Positions 12,070 to 27,011 of a DNA stretch of 64,000 nt are shown one piece after another. This stretch comes from Calliopsis andreniformis (lineage: Eukaryota > Arthropoda > Insecta > Hymenoptera > Andrenidae): contig NW_027480492.1 of the NCBI RefSeq assembly GCF_051401765.1, forward strand, positions 1,984,001 to 2,048,000, read 5' to 3'. Every line of letters starts with the position of its first letter. The stretch's first letter is position 1. The position numbers and the translations under genes were made by a program. Below the pieces are notes generated by a model that did no database searches, had not been told where the DNA came from, and was given only the letters and a program-made list of their open reading frames with translations.

Positions 12070-15000
12070 GATTGAAGAATGGGGATCGAGTATTGAAAAC
12101 TGTGAATTGAGGACATTCTATTGAGGACTGAGGATTGACAATTGATTGTTGAGGACTGAGGGCTGAAGACTGAGGATTCAGGATTGAGGATTCGGGATAG
12201 AGGTTTGAGGACTGAGGATTAAGGGTTGAGGATTGAGGATTGAGGATTGACGATTGAGGATTGAGTGTTGAGGATTAAGAATTGAGGATTGAGGATTGAA
12301 GATTGAGGGTTGAGGATTGAAGATTGAGGATTGGGAATTGAGTATTGACGACTGAGGATTGAGGATTGAGGATTGAGGATTGAGGATTGAGTATTGAAGA
12401 TTGAGTATTGAGGATTGAAGATTGAGGATTGAGGATTGAGAATTGAGGATTGAGTATTGAGGATTGGAGATTGAGGATTGAGGATTGAGGATTGAGGATT
12501 GAGGATTGAGGATTGAGGATTGAGGATTGAAGATTGAGTATTGAGGATTGAAGATTGAGGATTGAGGATTGAGGGTTGAGGATTGAGTATTGAAGACTGA
12601 GGATTGGGGATTCAGGATTGACGATTGAGGATTGAGTATTGAGGATTGAGAACTGAGGATTGAGGATTGAAGATTGAGTATTGAGGATTGAGGATTGAGG
12701 ATTGAGGATTGAAGATTGAGGGTTGAGGATTGAAGATTGAGGATTGGGAATTGAGTATTGACGATTGAGGATTGAGGATTGAGGATTGAGGATTGAGGAT
12801 TGAGTATTGAAGATTGAGTATTGAGGATTGAAGATTGAGGATTGAGGATTGAGGATTACGGATTGAGAATTGAGGATTGAGGATTGAGGATTGAAGATTG
12901 AGGATTGGGTATTGAGGAGTGACGAATTAGGATTGAGGATTGAGGATTGAGGATTGAGGATTGCAGATTGAGTATTGAGGATTGAAGATTGAGGATAGAG
13001 GATTGAGGATTGAGGATTGAGGACTGAGGATTGAGGATTGAGGATTGAAGATTGAGTATTGAGTATTGAAGATTGAGGATTGAAGATTGAGGACTGAGAA
13101 TTGAGGATAGAGGATTGAAGATTGAGGATTGGGGATTGAGGATTGACGATTGAGGATTGTGTTTTGAGGATTGAGAATTGAGAATTGGGGATTGATGATT
13201 GAGTATTGAGGATTCAAGATTGCGGATTGAGGATTGAGGATTGAAGATTGAGGTCTGAGTGTTGAGGGTTGAGTGATGAGAATTGATGTTTGTGGATTGA
13301 GGATTGAGGATTGAAGATTGAGTATTGAGTATTGAAGATTGAGGATTGAAGATTGAGGACTGAGGATTGAGGATAGAGGATTGAAGATTGAGGATTGGGG
13401 ATTGAGGATTGACGATTGAGGATTGAGTATTGAGGATTGAGAACTGAGGATTGAGGATTGAAGATTGAGTATTGAGGATTGAGGATAGGGTATTGCGGAT
13501 TGAACATTGAGGTTTGAGGATTGAGGACTGAGGATTGAGGTTCGAGGATCGAGGGATGAGGATTGAGGATTGAGGATTGAAGATTGAGGATTGGGGACTG
13601 AGTATTGAAGATTGAGGATTGAGGATTGAGGATTGTGGATTGAGGATTGAGTAGTGAGGATTGAAGATTCAGTATTGAGGATTGAAGATTGAGAATTGAG
13701 GATTGAGGATTGAACATAAAGGACTGAGTGTCGAGGGATGAGTGATGTGAATTGATGTTTGTGGATAGAGATCTGAAGATTGCAGATTGAGTATTGAGTT
13801 TTGAAATCTGTGAATTGGTGATATTCTATTGAGGATTGAGGATTGACAACTGATTGTTGAGGACTGAGGGCTGAAGATTGAGGATTCAGTATTGAGGATT
13901 CAGAATTGAGGTTTGGGGACAGAGGATTGAGGATTGAGGATCGAGGATTGAGGATTGAGTATTGAGGATTGAGGATTGAGGATTGCGGATTGAGGTCTGA
14001 GGATTGAGGATTGAAGATTGAGGATTGGGTATTGAGGATTGAAGAATGAGGATTGAGGATTGAGGATTGAGGATTGAGGATTGAAGATTGAGTATTGAGG
14101 ATTGAAGATTGAGGATTGAGGGTTGAGGATTGAAGATTTAGGACTGAATGTTGAGGGATGAGTGATGAGAATTGATGTTTGTGGATTGAGATTTGAAGAT
14201 TGCAGATTGAGTATTGAGTATTGAAAACTGTGAATTGATGATATTCTATTGAGGATTGAGTCTTGACAACTGATTGTTGAGGACTGAGTGCTGAAGATTG
14301 AGGATTCAGGATTGAGGATTCAGGATTGAGGTTTGAGGACTGAGGATTGAGGATTGAGGGTTGAGGATTGAGGATTGAGAATTGAAGATTGAGGAATGAG
14401 GATTGAGTGTTGTGGATTGAGGACGAGGACTGAGGGTTGAGTATTGACGTTTGAGGTATGAGGATTGAGGATTGAGGTTTGAGAATTGAGGATTGAGGAT
14501 TGAGGATTGAAGATTGAGGCTTGAGTATTGAAGATTGAGGATTTGGGACTGAGGATTGAAGATTGAGGATTGAGGATTGAGGATTGAGGATTGAGGACTG
14601 AGGATTAAGGATTGAAGATTGAGGATTGGGTATTGAGGATTGAAGAGAGAGGATTGAGGATTGAGGATTGAAGATTCAGGATTTGGGAATGAGGATTGAA
14701 GGTTAAGGATTGAGGATTGAGGATTGAGTATTCTGGATTGAGGATTGAGGATTGAAGATTGAGGATTGGGTATTGAGGATTGAAGAATGAGTATTGAGGA
14801 TTGAGGATTGAGGATTGAGCATTGCAGATTGAGGGTTGAGGATTGAAGATTGACGATTGAGGATTGAGGATTGAGGATTGAGGATTGAGGATTGAAGATT
14901 GAGTATTGAGGATTGAAGATTGAGGATTGAGGATTGAGGATTGAGGATTGCGGATTGAAGGTTGAGGATTGGGGATTGAGGATTGACGATTGAGGATTGA

Positions 15001-15235
15001 GCATTGGGGATTGAGTATTGAGGATTGAGGATTGGAGATTGAGTACTGAGGATTGAAGATTGAGAATTGAGGGTTGAGGATTGAAGATTTAGGACTGAGT
15101 GTTGAGGGTTGAGTGATGAGAATTGATGTTTGTGGATTGAGATTTGAAGATTGAACAATGGTGATCGAGTATTGAAAACTGTGAATTGAGGATATTCTAT
15201 TGAGGATTGAGGATTGACAACTGATTGTTGAGGAC
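12070..15235. repeat. Higher-order block, copy 1 of 3
   Basis: A block of about 3.2 kb with many private heptad variants (GATTACGGATTGAGAATT, GGAGTGACGAATTAGG, GGATAGGGTATTGCGG) recurs at about 17460 and 22129. The offset to copy 2 is 5,392 bp at its start and 5,343 bp from about 12.7 kb onward. The 49-bp change is exactly seven heptads. Similarity upstream of this block continues to about 11 kb with a 5,162-bp offset. Confidence 0.88.
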
Positions 15236-16139
15236 TGAGAGCTGAAGATTGAGGATTCAGGATTGAGGATTCAGGATTGAGGTTTGAGGACTGAAGATTG
15301 AGGATTGAGGGTTGAGGATTGAGGATTGAGAATTGAAGATTGAGGAATGAGGATTGAGTGTTGTGGATTGAGGACGAGGACTGAGGGTTGAGTATTGACG
15401 TTTGAGGTATGAGGATTGAGGATTGAGGTTTGAGAATTGAGGATTGAGGATTGAGGATTGAAGATTGAGGCTTGAGTATTGAAGATTGAGGATTTGGGAC
15501 TGAGGATTGAAGATTGAGGATTGAGGATTGAGGATTGAGGATTGAGGACTGAGGATTAAGGATTGAAGATTGAGGATTGGGTATTGAGGATTGAAGAGAG
15601 AGGATTGAGGATTGAGGATTGAAGATTCAGGATTTGGGAATGAGGATTGAAGGTTAAGGATTGAGGATTGAGGATTGAGTATTCTGGATTGAGGATTGAG
15701 GATTGAAGATTGAGGATTGGGTATTGAGGATTGAAGAATGAGTATTGAGGATTGAGGATTGAGGATTGAGCATTGCAGATTGAGGGTTGAGGATTGAAGA
15801 TTGACGATTGAGGATTGAGGATTGAGGATTGAGGATTGAGGATTGAAGAATGAGGATTGAGGATTGAGGATTGACGATTGAGGATTGAAGATTGAGTATT
15901 GAGGATTGAAGATTGACGATTGAGCATTGAGGATTGAGGATTGAAGATTGAGGATTGAGGGTTGAGGATTGAAGATTGAGTATTGAGGATTGAAGGTTGA
16001 GGATTGAGGATTGAGGTTTGAGGATTGAGGATTGAAGATTGAGTATTGAGGATTGAAGATTGAGGATTGAGTATTGAGTATTGAAGATTGAGGATTTGGG
16101 ACTGACGATTGAAGATTGAGGATTGAGGGTTGAGGATTG

Positions 16140-17650
16140 AGGATTGACGACTGAGGATTAAGGATTGAAGATTGAGGATTGGGTATTGAGGATTGAAGAA
16201 TGAGGATTGAGGATTGAGTATTGAGGATTGAGGAATGAAGATTGAGTATTGAGGATTGAAGATTGAGGATTGAGGATTTGGGAATGAGGATTGAAGATGG
16301 AGGATTGTGGATTGAGGACTGAGGATTCAGAATTGAGGATAGAGGATTGAAGATTGAGGATTGGGTATTGAGGATTGAAGAATGAGGATTGAGGATTGAG
16401 GATTGAGGATTGAGGATTGAAGATTGAGGGTTGAGGATTGAAGATTGACGATTGAGGATTGAGGATTGAGGATTGAGGATAGAGGATTGAGGGTTGAGGA
16501 TTGAAGTTTGAGTATTGAGGATTGAAGATTGAGGATTGAGGATTGAGGATTGAGGATTGAGCATTGAAGATTGAGTATTGAGGATTGAAGATTAAGATTG
16601 AGGATTGAGGACTGAGGATTGAGGATTGAAGATTGAGGATTGGGGACTGAGGATTGAGGGTTGAGTGGTGAGAATTGATGTTTGTGGACAGAGATCTGAA
16701 GATTGCAGATTGTGTATTGAGTATTGAAAACTGTGAATTGAGGATATTCTATTGATGATTGAGGATTGACAGCTGATTGTTGAGGACTCAGGGCTGAAGA
16801 TTGAGGATTCAGGATTGAGGATTCAGGATTGAGGTTTGAGAACTGAGGATTGAGGATTGGGTATTGGGGATTGAGGATTGAGGATTGAGGGTTGGGTATT
16901 GAGGATTGAGGATTGAGGATTGAAGACTGAATATTAATGATTGAAGATTGAGGATTGAGGATTGGGCTTGTGGATTGAGGACGAGGACTGAGGGCTGAGT
17001 ATTGATGTTTGAAGTCTGAGGATTGAGGATTGAGGATTGAGAATTGAGGATTGAGGATTGGGGATTGAAGATTGAGGATTCGGTATTGAGAGTTGAAGAA
17101 TGAGGATTGAGGAGTGAGGACTGAGGACTGAGGATTGCAGATTGAGTATTGAGGATTGAATATTGGGGATTGAGGATTGAGGTGTGAGGATTGAGGATTG
17201 AGGATTGAAGATTGAGTATTGAGGATTGAAGATTGAGGATTGCGGATTGAGGATTGGGGATTGCGGATTGAAAGTTGAGGATTGGGGATTGAGGATTGAC
17301 GATTGAGGATTGAGCATTGAGGATTGAGTATTGAGGATTGAGGATTGAAGATTGAGTATTGAGGATTGAAGATTGAGGATTGAGGGTTGAGGATTGAAGA
17401 TTTAGGACTGAGTGATGAGGGTTGAGTGATGAGAATTGATGTTTGTGGATTGAGATTTGAGGATTGAAGAATGGGGATCGAGTATTGAAAACTGTGAATT
17501 GAGGACATTCTATTGAGGACTGAGGATTGACAATTGATTGTTGAGGACTGAGGGCTGAAGACTGAGGATTCAGGATTGAGGGTTCGGGATAGAGGTTTGA
17601 GGACTGAGGATTAAGGGTTGAGGATTGAGGATTGAGGATTGACGATTGAG
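16140..17650. repeat. 1.5-kb block duplicated at 30833-32343
   Basis: Anchors at 16198, 16323 and 16681 match 30891, 31016 and 31374 at a constant 14,693 bp, which is exactly 2,099 heptads. The anchor at 17573 matches 32267, one base off, so the blocks are almost gapless. It contains two main-form modules, with cores near 16744 and 17504. Confidence 0.82.
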
Positions 17651-20578
17651 GATTGAGTGTTGAGGATTAAGAATTGAGGATTGAGGATTGAAGATTGAGG
17701 GTTGAGGATTGAAGATTGAGGATTGGGAATTGAGTGTTGACGATTGAGGATTGAGGATTGAGGATTGAGGATTGAGGATTGAGTATTGAAGATTGAGTAT
17801 TGAGGATTGAAGATTGAGGATTGAGGATTGAGAATTGAGGATTGAGTATTGAGGATTGGAGATTGAGGATTGAGGATTGAGGATTGAGGATTGAGGATTG
17901 AGGATTGAGGATTGAGGATTGAAGATTGAGTATTGAGGATTGAAGATTGAAGATTGAGGATTGGGAATTGAGTATTGACGATTGAGGATTGAGGATTGAG
18001 GATTGAGGATTGAGGATTGAGGATTGAGGATTGAGGATTGAGGATTGAGGATTGAAGATTGAGGGTTGAGGATTGAAGATTGAGGATTGGGAATTGAGTA
18101 TTGACGATTGAGGATTGAGGATTGAGGATTGAGGATTGAGGATTGAGTATTGAAGATTGAGTATTGAGGATTGAAGATTGAGGATTGAGGATTGAGGATT
18201 ACGGATTGAGAATTGAGGATTGAGGATTGAGGATTGAAGATTGAGGATTGGGTATTGAGGAGTGACGAATTAGGATTGAGGATTGAGGATTGAGGATTGA
18301 GGATTGCAGATTGAGTATTGAGGATTGAAGATTGAGGATAGAGGATTGAGGATTGAGGATTGAGGACTGAGGATTGAGGATTGAGGATTGAAGATTGAGT
18401 ATTCAGTATTGAAGATTGAGGATTGAAGATTGAGGACTGAGAATTGAGGATAGAGGATTGAAGATTGAGGATTGGGGATTGAGGATTGACGATTGAGGAT
18501 TGTGTTTTGAGGATTGAGAATTGAGAATTGGGGATTGATGATTGAGTATTGAGGATTCAAGATTGCGGATTGAGGATTGAGGATTGAAGATTGAGGTCTG
18601 AGTGTTGAAGGTTGAGTGATGAGAATTGATGTTTGTGGATTGAGGATTGAGGATTGAAGATTGAGTATTGAGTATTGAAGATTGAGGATTGAAGATTGAG
18701 GACTGAGGATTGAGGATAGAGGATTGAAGATTGAGGATTGGGGATTGAGGATTGACGATTGAGGATTGAGTATTGAGGATTGAGAACTGAGGATTGAGGA
18801 TTGAAGATTGAGTATTGAGGATTGAGGATAGGGTATTGCGGATTGAACATTGAGGTTTGAGGATTGAGGACTGAGGATTGAGGTTCGAGGATCGAGGGAT
18901 GAGGATTGAGGATTGAGGATTGAAGATTGAGGATTGGGGACTGAGTATTGAAGATTGAGGATTGAGGATTGAGGATTGTGGATTGAGGATTGAGTAGTGA
19001 GGATTGAAGATTCAGTATTGAGGATTGAAGATTGAGAATTGAGGATTGAGGATTGAACATAAAGGACTGAGTGTCGAGGGATGAGTGATGTGAATTGATG
19101 TTTGTGGATAGAGATCTGAAGATTGCAGATTGAGTATTGAGTTTTGAAATCTGTGAATTGGTGATATTCTATTGAGGATTGAGGATTGACAACTGATTGT
19201 TGAGGACTGAGGGCTGAAGATTGAGGATTCAGTATTGAGGATTCAGAATTGAGGTTTGGGGACAGAGGATTGAGGATTGAGGATTGAGGATTGAGGATTG
19301 AGTATTGAGGATTGAGGATTGAGGATTGCGGATTGAGGTCTGAGGATTGAGGATTGAAGATTGAGGATTGGGTATTGAGGATTGAAGAATGAGGATTGAG
19401 TATTGAGGATTGAGGATTGAGGATTGAAGATTGAGTATTGAGGATTGAAGATTGAGGATTGAGGGTTGAGGATTGAAGATTTAGGACTGAGTGTTGAGGG
19501 ATGAGTGATGAGAATTGATGTTTGTGGATTGAGATTTGAAGATTGCAGATTGAGTATTGAGTATTGAAAACTGTGAATTGATGATATTCTATTGAGGATT
19601 GAGTCTTGACAACTGATTGTTGAGGACTGAGTGCTGAAGATTGAGGATTCAGGATTGAGGATTCAGGATTGAGGTTTGAGGACTGAGGATTGAGGATTGA
19701 GGGTTGAGGATTGAGGATTGAGAATTGAAGATTGAGGAATGAGGATTGAGTGTTGTGGATTGAGGACGAGGACTGAGGGTTGAGTATTGACGTTTGAGGT
19801 ATGAGGATTGAGGATTGAGGTTTGAGAATTGAGGATTGAGGATTGAGGATTGAAGATTGAGGCTTGAGTATTGAAGATTGAGGATTTGGGACTGAGGATT
19901 GAAGATTGAGGATTGAGGATTGAGGATTGAGGATTGAGGACTGAGGATTAAGGATTGAAGATTGAGGATTGGGTATTGAGGATTGAAGAGAGAGGATTGA
20001 GGATTGAGGATTGAAGATTCAGGATTTGGGAATGAGGATTGAAGGTTAAGGATTGAGGATTGAGGATTGAGTATTCTGGATTGAGGATTGAGGATTGAAG
20101 ATTGAGGATTGGGTATTGAGGATTGAAGAATGAGTATTGAGGATTGAGGATTGAGGATTGAGCATTGCAGATTGAGGGTTGAGGATTGAAGATTGACGAT
20201 TGAGGATTGAGGATTGAGGATTGAGGATTGAGGATTGAAGATTGAGTATTGAGGATTGAAGATTGAGGATTGAGGATTGAGGATTGAGGATTGCGGATTG
20301 AAGGTTGAGGATTGGGGATTGAGGATTGACGATTGAGGATTGAGCATTGGGGATTGAGTATTGAGGATTGAGGATTGGAGATTGAGTACTGAGGATTGAA
20401 GATTGAGGATTGAGGGTTGAGGATTGAAGATTTAGGAATGAGTGTTGAGGGTTGAGTGATGAGAATTGATGTTTGTGGATTGAGATTTGAAGATTGAACA
20501 ATGGGGATCGAGTATTGAAAACTGTGAATTGAGGATATTCTATTGAGGATTGAGGATTGACAATTGATTGTTGAGGAC
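17460..20578. repeat. Higher-order block, copy 2 of 3
   Basis: This is the collinear partner of copies 1 and 3. The offset to copy 3 is 4,596 bp near 17573, 4,638 near 18560, 4,736 near 20347 and 4,785 near 20882. The increments of 42, 98 and 49 bp are 6, 14 and 7 heptads. Similarity to copy 3 continues beyond this block to about 21.8 kb, so copies 2 and 3 are parts of a larger tandem duplication. Confidence 0.88.
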
Positions 20579-20589
20579 TGAGGGCTGAA

Positions 20590-21100
20590 GATTGAGGATT
20601 CAGGATTGAGGATTCGGGATAGAGGTTTGAGGACTGAGGATTGAGGGTTGAGGATTGAGGATTGAGGATTGACGCTTGAGGATTGAGGTTTGAGGATTGT
20701 GGATTGAGGTTTGAGAGTGAGGGCTGAGGGTTGAGGATTGAGGTTTGTGTATAGAATCCTGAGAATTCAGGATATTCTGTTGAGTATTGAGAATTGGGTA
20801 TTGATGGTTGATTATTGAGGATTGAGGATTGAGGATTGAGGATTGAGTACTGAAGATTGAGGATTGATGATTGAAGATTCACGTTTGAGGATTGAGGATT
20901 GAGGATTGACGATTGAAGATTTAGTATTGACGATTGAAGACTGCGGATTGAGGGTTGAGGATTGAGGATTGAGTATTGAGGATAGAAGATTGAGGTTTGA
21001 GAACTGAGGATTGAGGATCGAGGATTGAGGATTGAGGATTGAGGATTGAGGATTGAAGATTGATGATTGAGGATTGAAGACTGAGTGTTGAGGGTTGAGT
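20590..21100. repeat. 0.5-kb block, also at about 25380 and 32820
   Basis: The sequence GGATTCGGGATAGAGG, followed by GATTGACGCTTGAGG and the AGAATCCTGAG sub-variant of the GAATTC module, occurs here and again from about 25380 and 32820 in the same order. The three copies differ by scattered substitutions, such as AGAATCC versus GGAATCC. Confidence 0.75.
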
Positions 21101-22128
21101 GATGAGAATTGATGTTTGTGGATAGAGATTTGAAGATTGCAGATTGAGTATTGAGTATTGAAAACTGTGAATTGATGATATTCTATTGAGGATTGAGTAT
21201 TGACAACTGATTGTTGAGGACTGAGGGCTGAAGATTGAGGATTCAGGATTGAGGATTCAGGATTGACGTTTGAGGACTGAGGATTGAGGATTGAGGATTG
21301 AGGATTGAGGATTGAGGATTGAAGATTGAGGAATGAGGATTGAGTGTTGTGGATTGTGGACGAGGACTGAGGGTTGAGTATTGACGTTTGAGGTCTGAGG
21401 ATTGAGGATTGATGTTTGAGAATTGAGGATTGAGGATTGAGGATTGAAGATTGAGGATTGGGTATTGAGGATTGAGGATTGAGTATTGAGGATTGAAGAT
21501 TGAGTATTGAGGATTGAAGATTGAGGATTGAGGATTGAGTATTGAAGATTGAGGATTTGGGACTGAGGATTGAAGATTGAGGATTGAGGATTGAGGATTG
21601 AGGATTGAGGACTGAGGATTAAGGATTGAAGATTGAGGATTGGGAATTGAGGATTGAAGAATGAGGATTGAAGATTGACGATTGAGGATTGAGGATTGAG
21701 GATTGAGGATTGAGGATTGAGGGTTGAGGATTGAAGATTGAGTATTGAGGATTGAAGATTGAGGATTGAGGATTGAGGATTGAGGATTGAGGATTGAGGA
21801 TTGAGGATTGAGGATTGAGTATTGAGGATTGAGGATTGGGGATTGAGGATTGAGGATTGAGGATTGAGGATTGAAGATTGAGTATTGAGGATTGAAGATT
21901 GAGGATTGAGGATTGAGGATTGAGGATTGAGTATTGAAGACTGAGGAATGGGGATTGAGGATTGACGATTGAGGATTGAGTATTGAGGATTGAGAACTGA
22001 GGATTGAGGATTGAAGATTGAGTATTGAGGATTGAGGATTGAGGATTGAGGATTGAAGATTGAGGGTTGAGGATTGAAGATTGAGGATTGGGTATTGAGG
22101 ATTGAAGAATGAGGATTGAAGATTGACA

Positions 22129-25100
22129 ATTGATTGTTGAGGACTGAGGGCTGAAGACTGAGGATTCAGGATTGAGGATTCGGTATAGAGGTTTGAGGAC
22201 TGAGGATTAAGGGTTGAGGATTGAGGATTGAGGATTGACGATTGAGGATTGAGTGTTGAGGATTAAGAATTGAGGATTGAGGATTGAAGATTGAGGGTTG
22301 AGGATTGAAGATTGAGGATTGGGAATTGAGTATTGACGATTGAGGATTGAGGATTGAGGATTGAGGATTGAGGATTGAGTATTGAAGATTGAGTATTGAG
22401 GATTGAAGATTGAGGATTGAAGATTGAGAATTGAGGATTGAGTATTGAGGATTGGAGATTGAGGATTGAGGATTGAGGATTGAGGATTGAGGATTGAGGA
22501 TTGAGGATTGAAGATTGAGTATTGAGGATTGAAGATTGAGGATTGAGGATTGAGGATTGAGGATTGAGTATTGAAGACTGAGGATTGGGGATTGAGGATT
22601 GACGATTGAGGATTGAGTATTGAGGACTGAGAACTGAGGATTGAGGATTGAAGATTGAGTATTGAGGATTGAGGATTGAGGATTGAGGATTGAAGATTGA
22701 GGGTTGAGGATTGAAGATTGAGGATTGGGAATTGAGTATTGACGATTGAGGATTGAGGATTGAGGATTGAGGATTGAGGATTGAGTATTGAAGATTGAGT
22801 ATTGAGGATTGAAGATTGAGGATTGAGGATTGAGGATTACGGATTGAGAATTGAGGATTGAGGATTGAGGATTGAAGATTGAGGATTGGGTATTGAGGAG
22901 TGACGAATTAGGATTGAGGATTGAGGATTGAGGATTGAGGATTGCAGATTGAGTATTGAGGATTGAAGATTGAGGATAGAGGATTGAGGATTGAGGATTG
23001 AGGACTGAGGATTGAGGATTGAGGATTGAAGATTGAGTGTTGAGTATTGAAGATTGAGGATTGAAGATTGAGGACTGAGAATTGAGGATAGAGGATTGAA
23101 GATTGAGGATTGGGGATTGAGGATTGACGGTTGAGGATTGAGTTTTGAGGATTGAGAATTGAGAATTGGGGATTGACGATTGAGTATTGAGGATTCAAGA
23201 TTGCGGATTGAGGATTGAGGATTGAAGATTGAGGTCTGAGTGTTGAGGGTTGAGTGATGAGAATTGATGTTTGTGGATTGAGGATTGAGGATTGAAGACT
23301 GAGTATTGAGTATTGAAGATTGAGGATTGAAGATTGAGGACTGAGGATTGAGGATAGAGGATTGAAGATTGAGGATTGGGGATTGAGGATTGACGATTGA
23401 GGATTGAGTATTGAGGATTGAGAACTGAGGATTGAGGATTGAAGATTGAGTATTGAGGATTGAGGATAGGGTATTGCGGATTGAACATTGAGGTTTGAGG
23501 ATTGAGGACTGAGGATTGAGGTTCGAGGATCGAGGGATGAGGATTGAGGATTGAGGATTGAAGATTGAGGATTGGGGACTGAGTATTGAAGATTGAGGAT
23601 TGAAGATTGAGGATTGTGGATTGAGGATTGAGTAGTGAGGATTGAAGATTCAGTATTGAGGATTGAAGATTGAGAATTGAGGATTGAGGATTGAACATAA
23701 AGGACTGAGTGTCGAGGGATGAGTGATGTGAATTGATGTTTGTGGATAGAGATCTGAAGATTGCAGATTGAGTATTGAGTTTTGAAATCTGTGAATTGGT
23801 GATATTCTATTGAGGATTGAGGATTGACAACTGATTGTTGAGGACTGAGGGCTGAAGATTGAGGATTCAGTATTGAGGATTCAGAATTGAGGTTTGGGGA
23901 CAGAGGATTGAGGATTGAGGATTGAGGATTGAGGATTGAGTATTGAGGATTGAGGATTGAGGATTGCGGATTGAGGTCTGAGGATTGAGGATTGAAGATT
24001 GAGGATTGGGTATTGAGGATTGAAGAATGAGGATTGAGGATTGAGGATTGAGGATTGAGGATTGAAGATTGAGTATTGAGGATTGAAGATTGAGGATTGA
24101 GGGTTGAGGATTGAAGATTTAGGACTGAGTGTTGAGGGATGAGTGATGAGAATTGATGTTTGTGGATTGAGATTTGAAGATTGCAGATTGAGTATTGAGT
24201 ATTGAAAACTGTGAATTGATGATATTCTATTGAGGATTGAGTCTTGACAACTGATTGTTGAGGACTGAGTGCTGAAGATTGAGGATTCAGGATTGAGGAT
24301 TCAGGATTGAGGTTTGAGGACTGAGGATTGAGGATTGAGGGTTGAGGATTGAGGATTGAGAATTGAAGATTGAGGAATGAGGATTGAGTGTTGTGGATTG
24401 AGGACGAGGACTGAGGGTTGAGTATTGACGTTTGAGGTATGAGGATTCAGGATTGAGGTTTGAGAATTGAGGATTGAGGATTGAGGACTGAAGATTGAGG
24501 ATTGGGTATTGAGGATTGAGGAATGAGGATTGAGGATTGAGGATTGAGTATTGAGGATTGAAGATTGAGTATTGAGGATTGAAGATTGAGGATTGAGGCT
24601 TGAGTATTGAAGATTGAGGATTTGGGACTGAGGATTGAAGATTGAGGATTGAGGATTGAGGATTGAGGATTGAGGACTGAGGATTAAGGATTGAAGATTG
24701 AGGATTGGGTATTGAGGATTGAAGAGAGAGGATTGAGGATTGAGGATTGAAGATTGAGGATTTGGGAATGAGGATTGAATGTTAAGGATTGAGGATTGAG
24801 GATTGAGTATTCTGGATTGAGGATTGAGGATTGAAGATTGAGGATTGGGTATTGAGGATTGAAGAATGAGTATTGAGGATTGAGGATTGAGGATTGAGCA
24901 TTGCAGATTGAGGGTTGAGGATTGAAGATTGACGATTGAGGATTGAGGATTGAGGATTGAGGATTGAGGATTGAAGATTGAGTATTGAGGATTGAAGATT
25001 GAGGATTGAGGATTGAGGATTGAGGATTGCGGATTGAAGGTTGAGGATTGGGGATTGAGGATTGACGATTGAGGATTGAGCATTGGGGATTGAGTATTGA

Positions 25101-25370
25101 GGATTGAGGATTGGAGATTGAGTATTGAGGATTGAAGTTTGAGGATTGAGGATTGATGATTGAAGATTGAGTACTGAGGATTGAAGATTGAGGATTGAGG
25201 GTTGAGGATTGAAGATTTAGGACTGAGTGTTGAGGGTTGAGTGATGAGAATTGATGTTTGTGGATTGAGATTTGAAGATTGAACAATGGGGATCGAGTAT
25301 TGAAAACTGTGAATTGAGGATATTCTATTGAGGATTGAGTATTGACAATTGATTGTTGAGGACTGAGGGC
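22129..25370. repeat. Higher-order block, copy 3 of 3
   Basis: This third copy has the same landmarks in the same order: GGAGTGACGAATTAGG near 22897, GGATAGGGTATTGCGG near 23465 and GAACAATGGGGATCGAG near 25280. Similarity to copy 2 continues downstream to about 26.3 kb. Confidence 0.88.
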
Positions 25371-27011
25371 TGAAGATTGAGGATTCAGGATTGAGGATTC
25401 GGGATAGAGGTTTGAGGACTGAGGATTGAGGGTCGAGGATTGAGGATTGAGGATTGACGCTTGAGGATTGAGGTTTGAGGATTGTGGATTGAGGATTGAG
25501 AGTGAGGGCTGAGGGTTGAGGATTGAGGTTTGAGTATAGAATCCTGAGAATTCAGGATATTCTGTTGAGTATTGAGAATTGGGTATTGATGGTTGATTAT
25601 TGAGGATTGAGGATTGAGGATTGAGGATTGAGTACTGAAGATTGAGGATTGATGATTGAAGATTCACGTTTGAGGATTGAGGATTGAGGATTGACGATTG
25701 AAGATTTAGTATTGACGATTGAAGACTGCGGATTGAGGGTTGAGGATTGAGGATTGAGTATTGAGGATAGAAGGTTGAGGTTTGAGAACTGAGGATTGAG
25801 GATCGAGGATTGAGGATTGAGGATTGAGAATTGAGGATTGAAGATTGATGATTGAGGATTGAAGACTGAGTGTTGAGGGTTGAGTGATGAGAATTGATGT
25901 TTGTGGATAGAGATTTGAAGATTGCAGATTGAGTATTGAGTATTGAAAACTGTGAATTGATGATATTCTATTGAGGATTGAGTATTGACAACTGATTGTT
26001 GAGGACTGAGGGCTGAAGATTGAGGATTCAGGATTGAGGATTCGGGATTGACGTTTGAGGACTGAGGATTGAGGATTGAGGATTGAGGATTGAGGATTGA
26101 GGATTGAAGATTGAGGAATGAGGATTGAGTGTTGTGGATTGTGGACGAGGACTGAGGGTTGAGTATTGACGTTTGAGGTCTGAGGATTGAGGATTGATGT
26201 TTGAGAATTGAGGATTGAGGATTGAGGATTGAAGATTGAGGATTGGGTATTGAGGATTGAGGATTGAGTATTGAGGATTGAAGATTGAGTATTGAGGATT
26301 GAAGATTGAGGATTGAGGATTGAGCATTGAAGATTGAGTATTGAGGATTGAAGATTAAGATTGAGGATTCAGGACTGAGGATTGAGGATTGAAGATTGAG
26401 GATTGGGGACTGAGGATTGAGGGTTGAGTGGTGAGAATTGATGTTTGTGGACATAGATCTGAAGATAGCAGATTGTGTATTGAGTATTGAAAACTGTGAA
26501 TTGAGGATATTCTATTGATGATTGAGGATTGACAACTGATTGTTGAGGACTCAGGGCTGAAGATTGAGGATTCAGGATTGAATATTAATGGTTCAAGATT
26601 GAGGATTGAGGATTGAGGGTTGTGGATTGAGGTCGAAGACTGAGGGCTGAGTATTGATGTTTGAAGTATGAGGATTGAGGAATGAGGATTGAGAATTGAG
26701 GATTGAGGATTGAGGATTGAAGATTGAGGATTCGGTATTGGGGATTGAAGAATGAGTATTGAGGAGTGAGGACTGAGGATTGAGGATTGCAGATTGAGTA
26801 TTGAGGATTGAAGATTGAGGATTGAGGATTGAGGGTTGAGGATTGAGGATTGAGGATTGAAGATTGATTATTGAGGATTGAAGATTGAGGATTGAGGATT
26901 GAGGATTGAGGATTGCGGATTGAAGGTTGAGGATTGGGTATTGAGGATTGACGATTGAGGATTGAGCATTGAGGATTGAGTATTGAGGATTGAGGATTGG
27001 AGATTGAAGAT

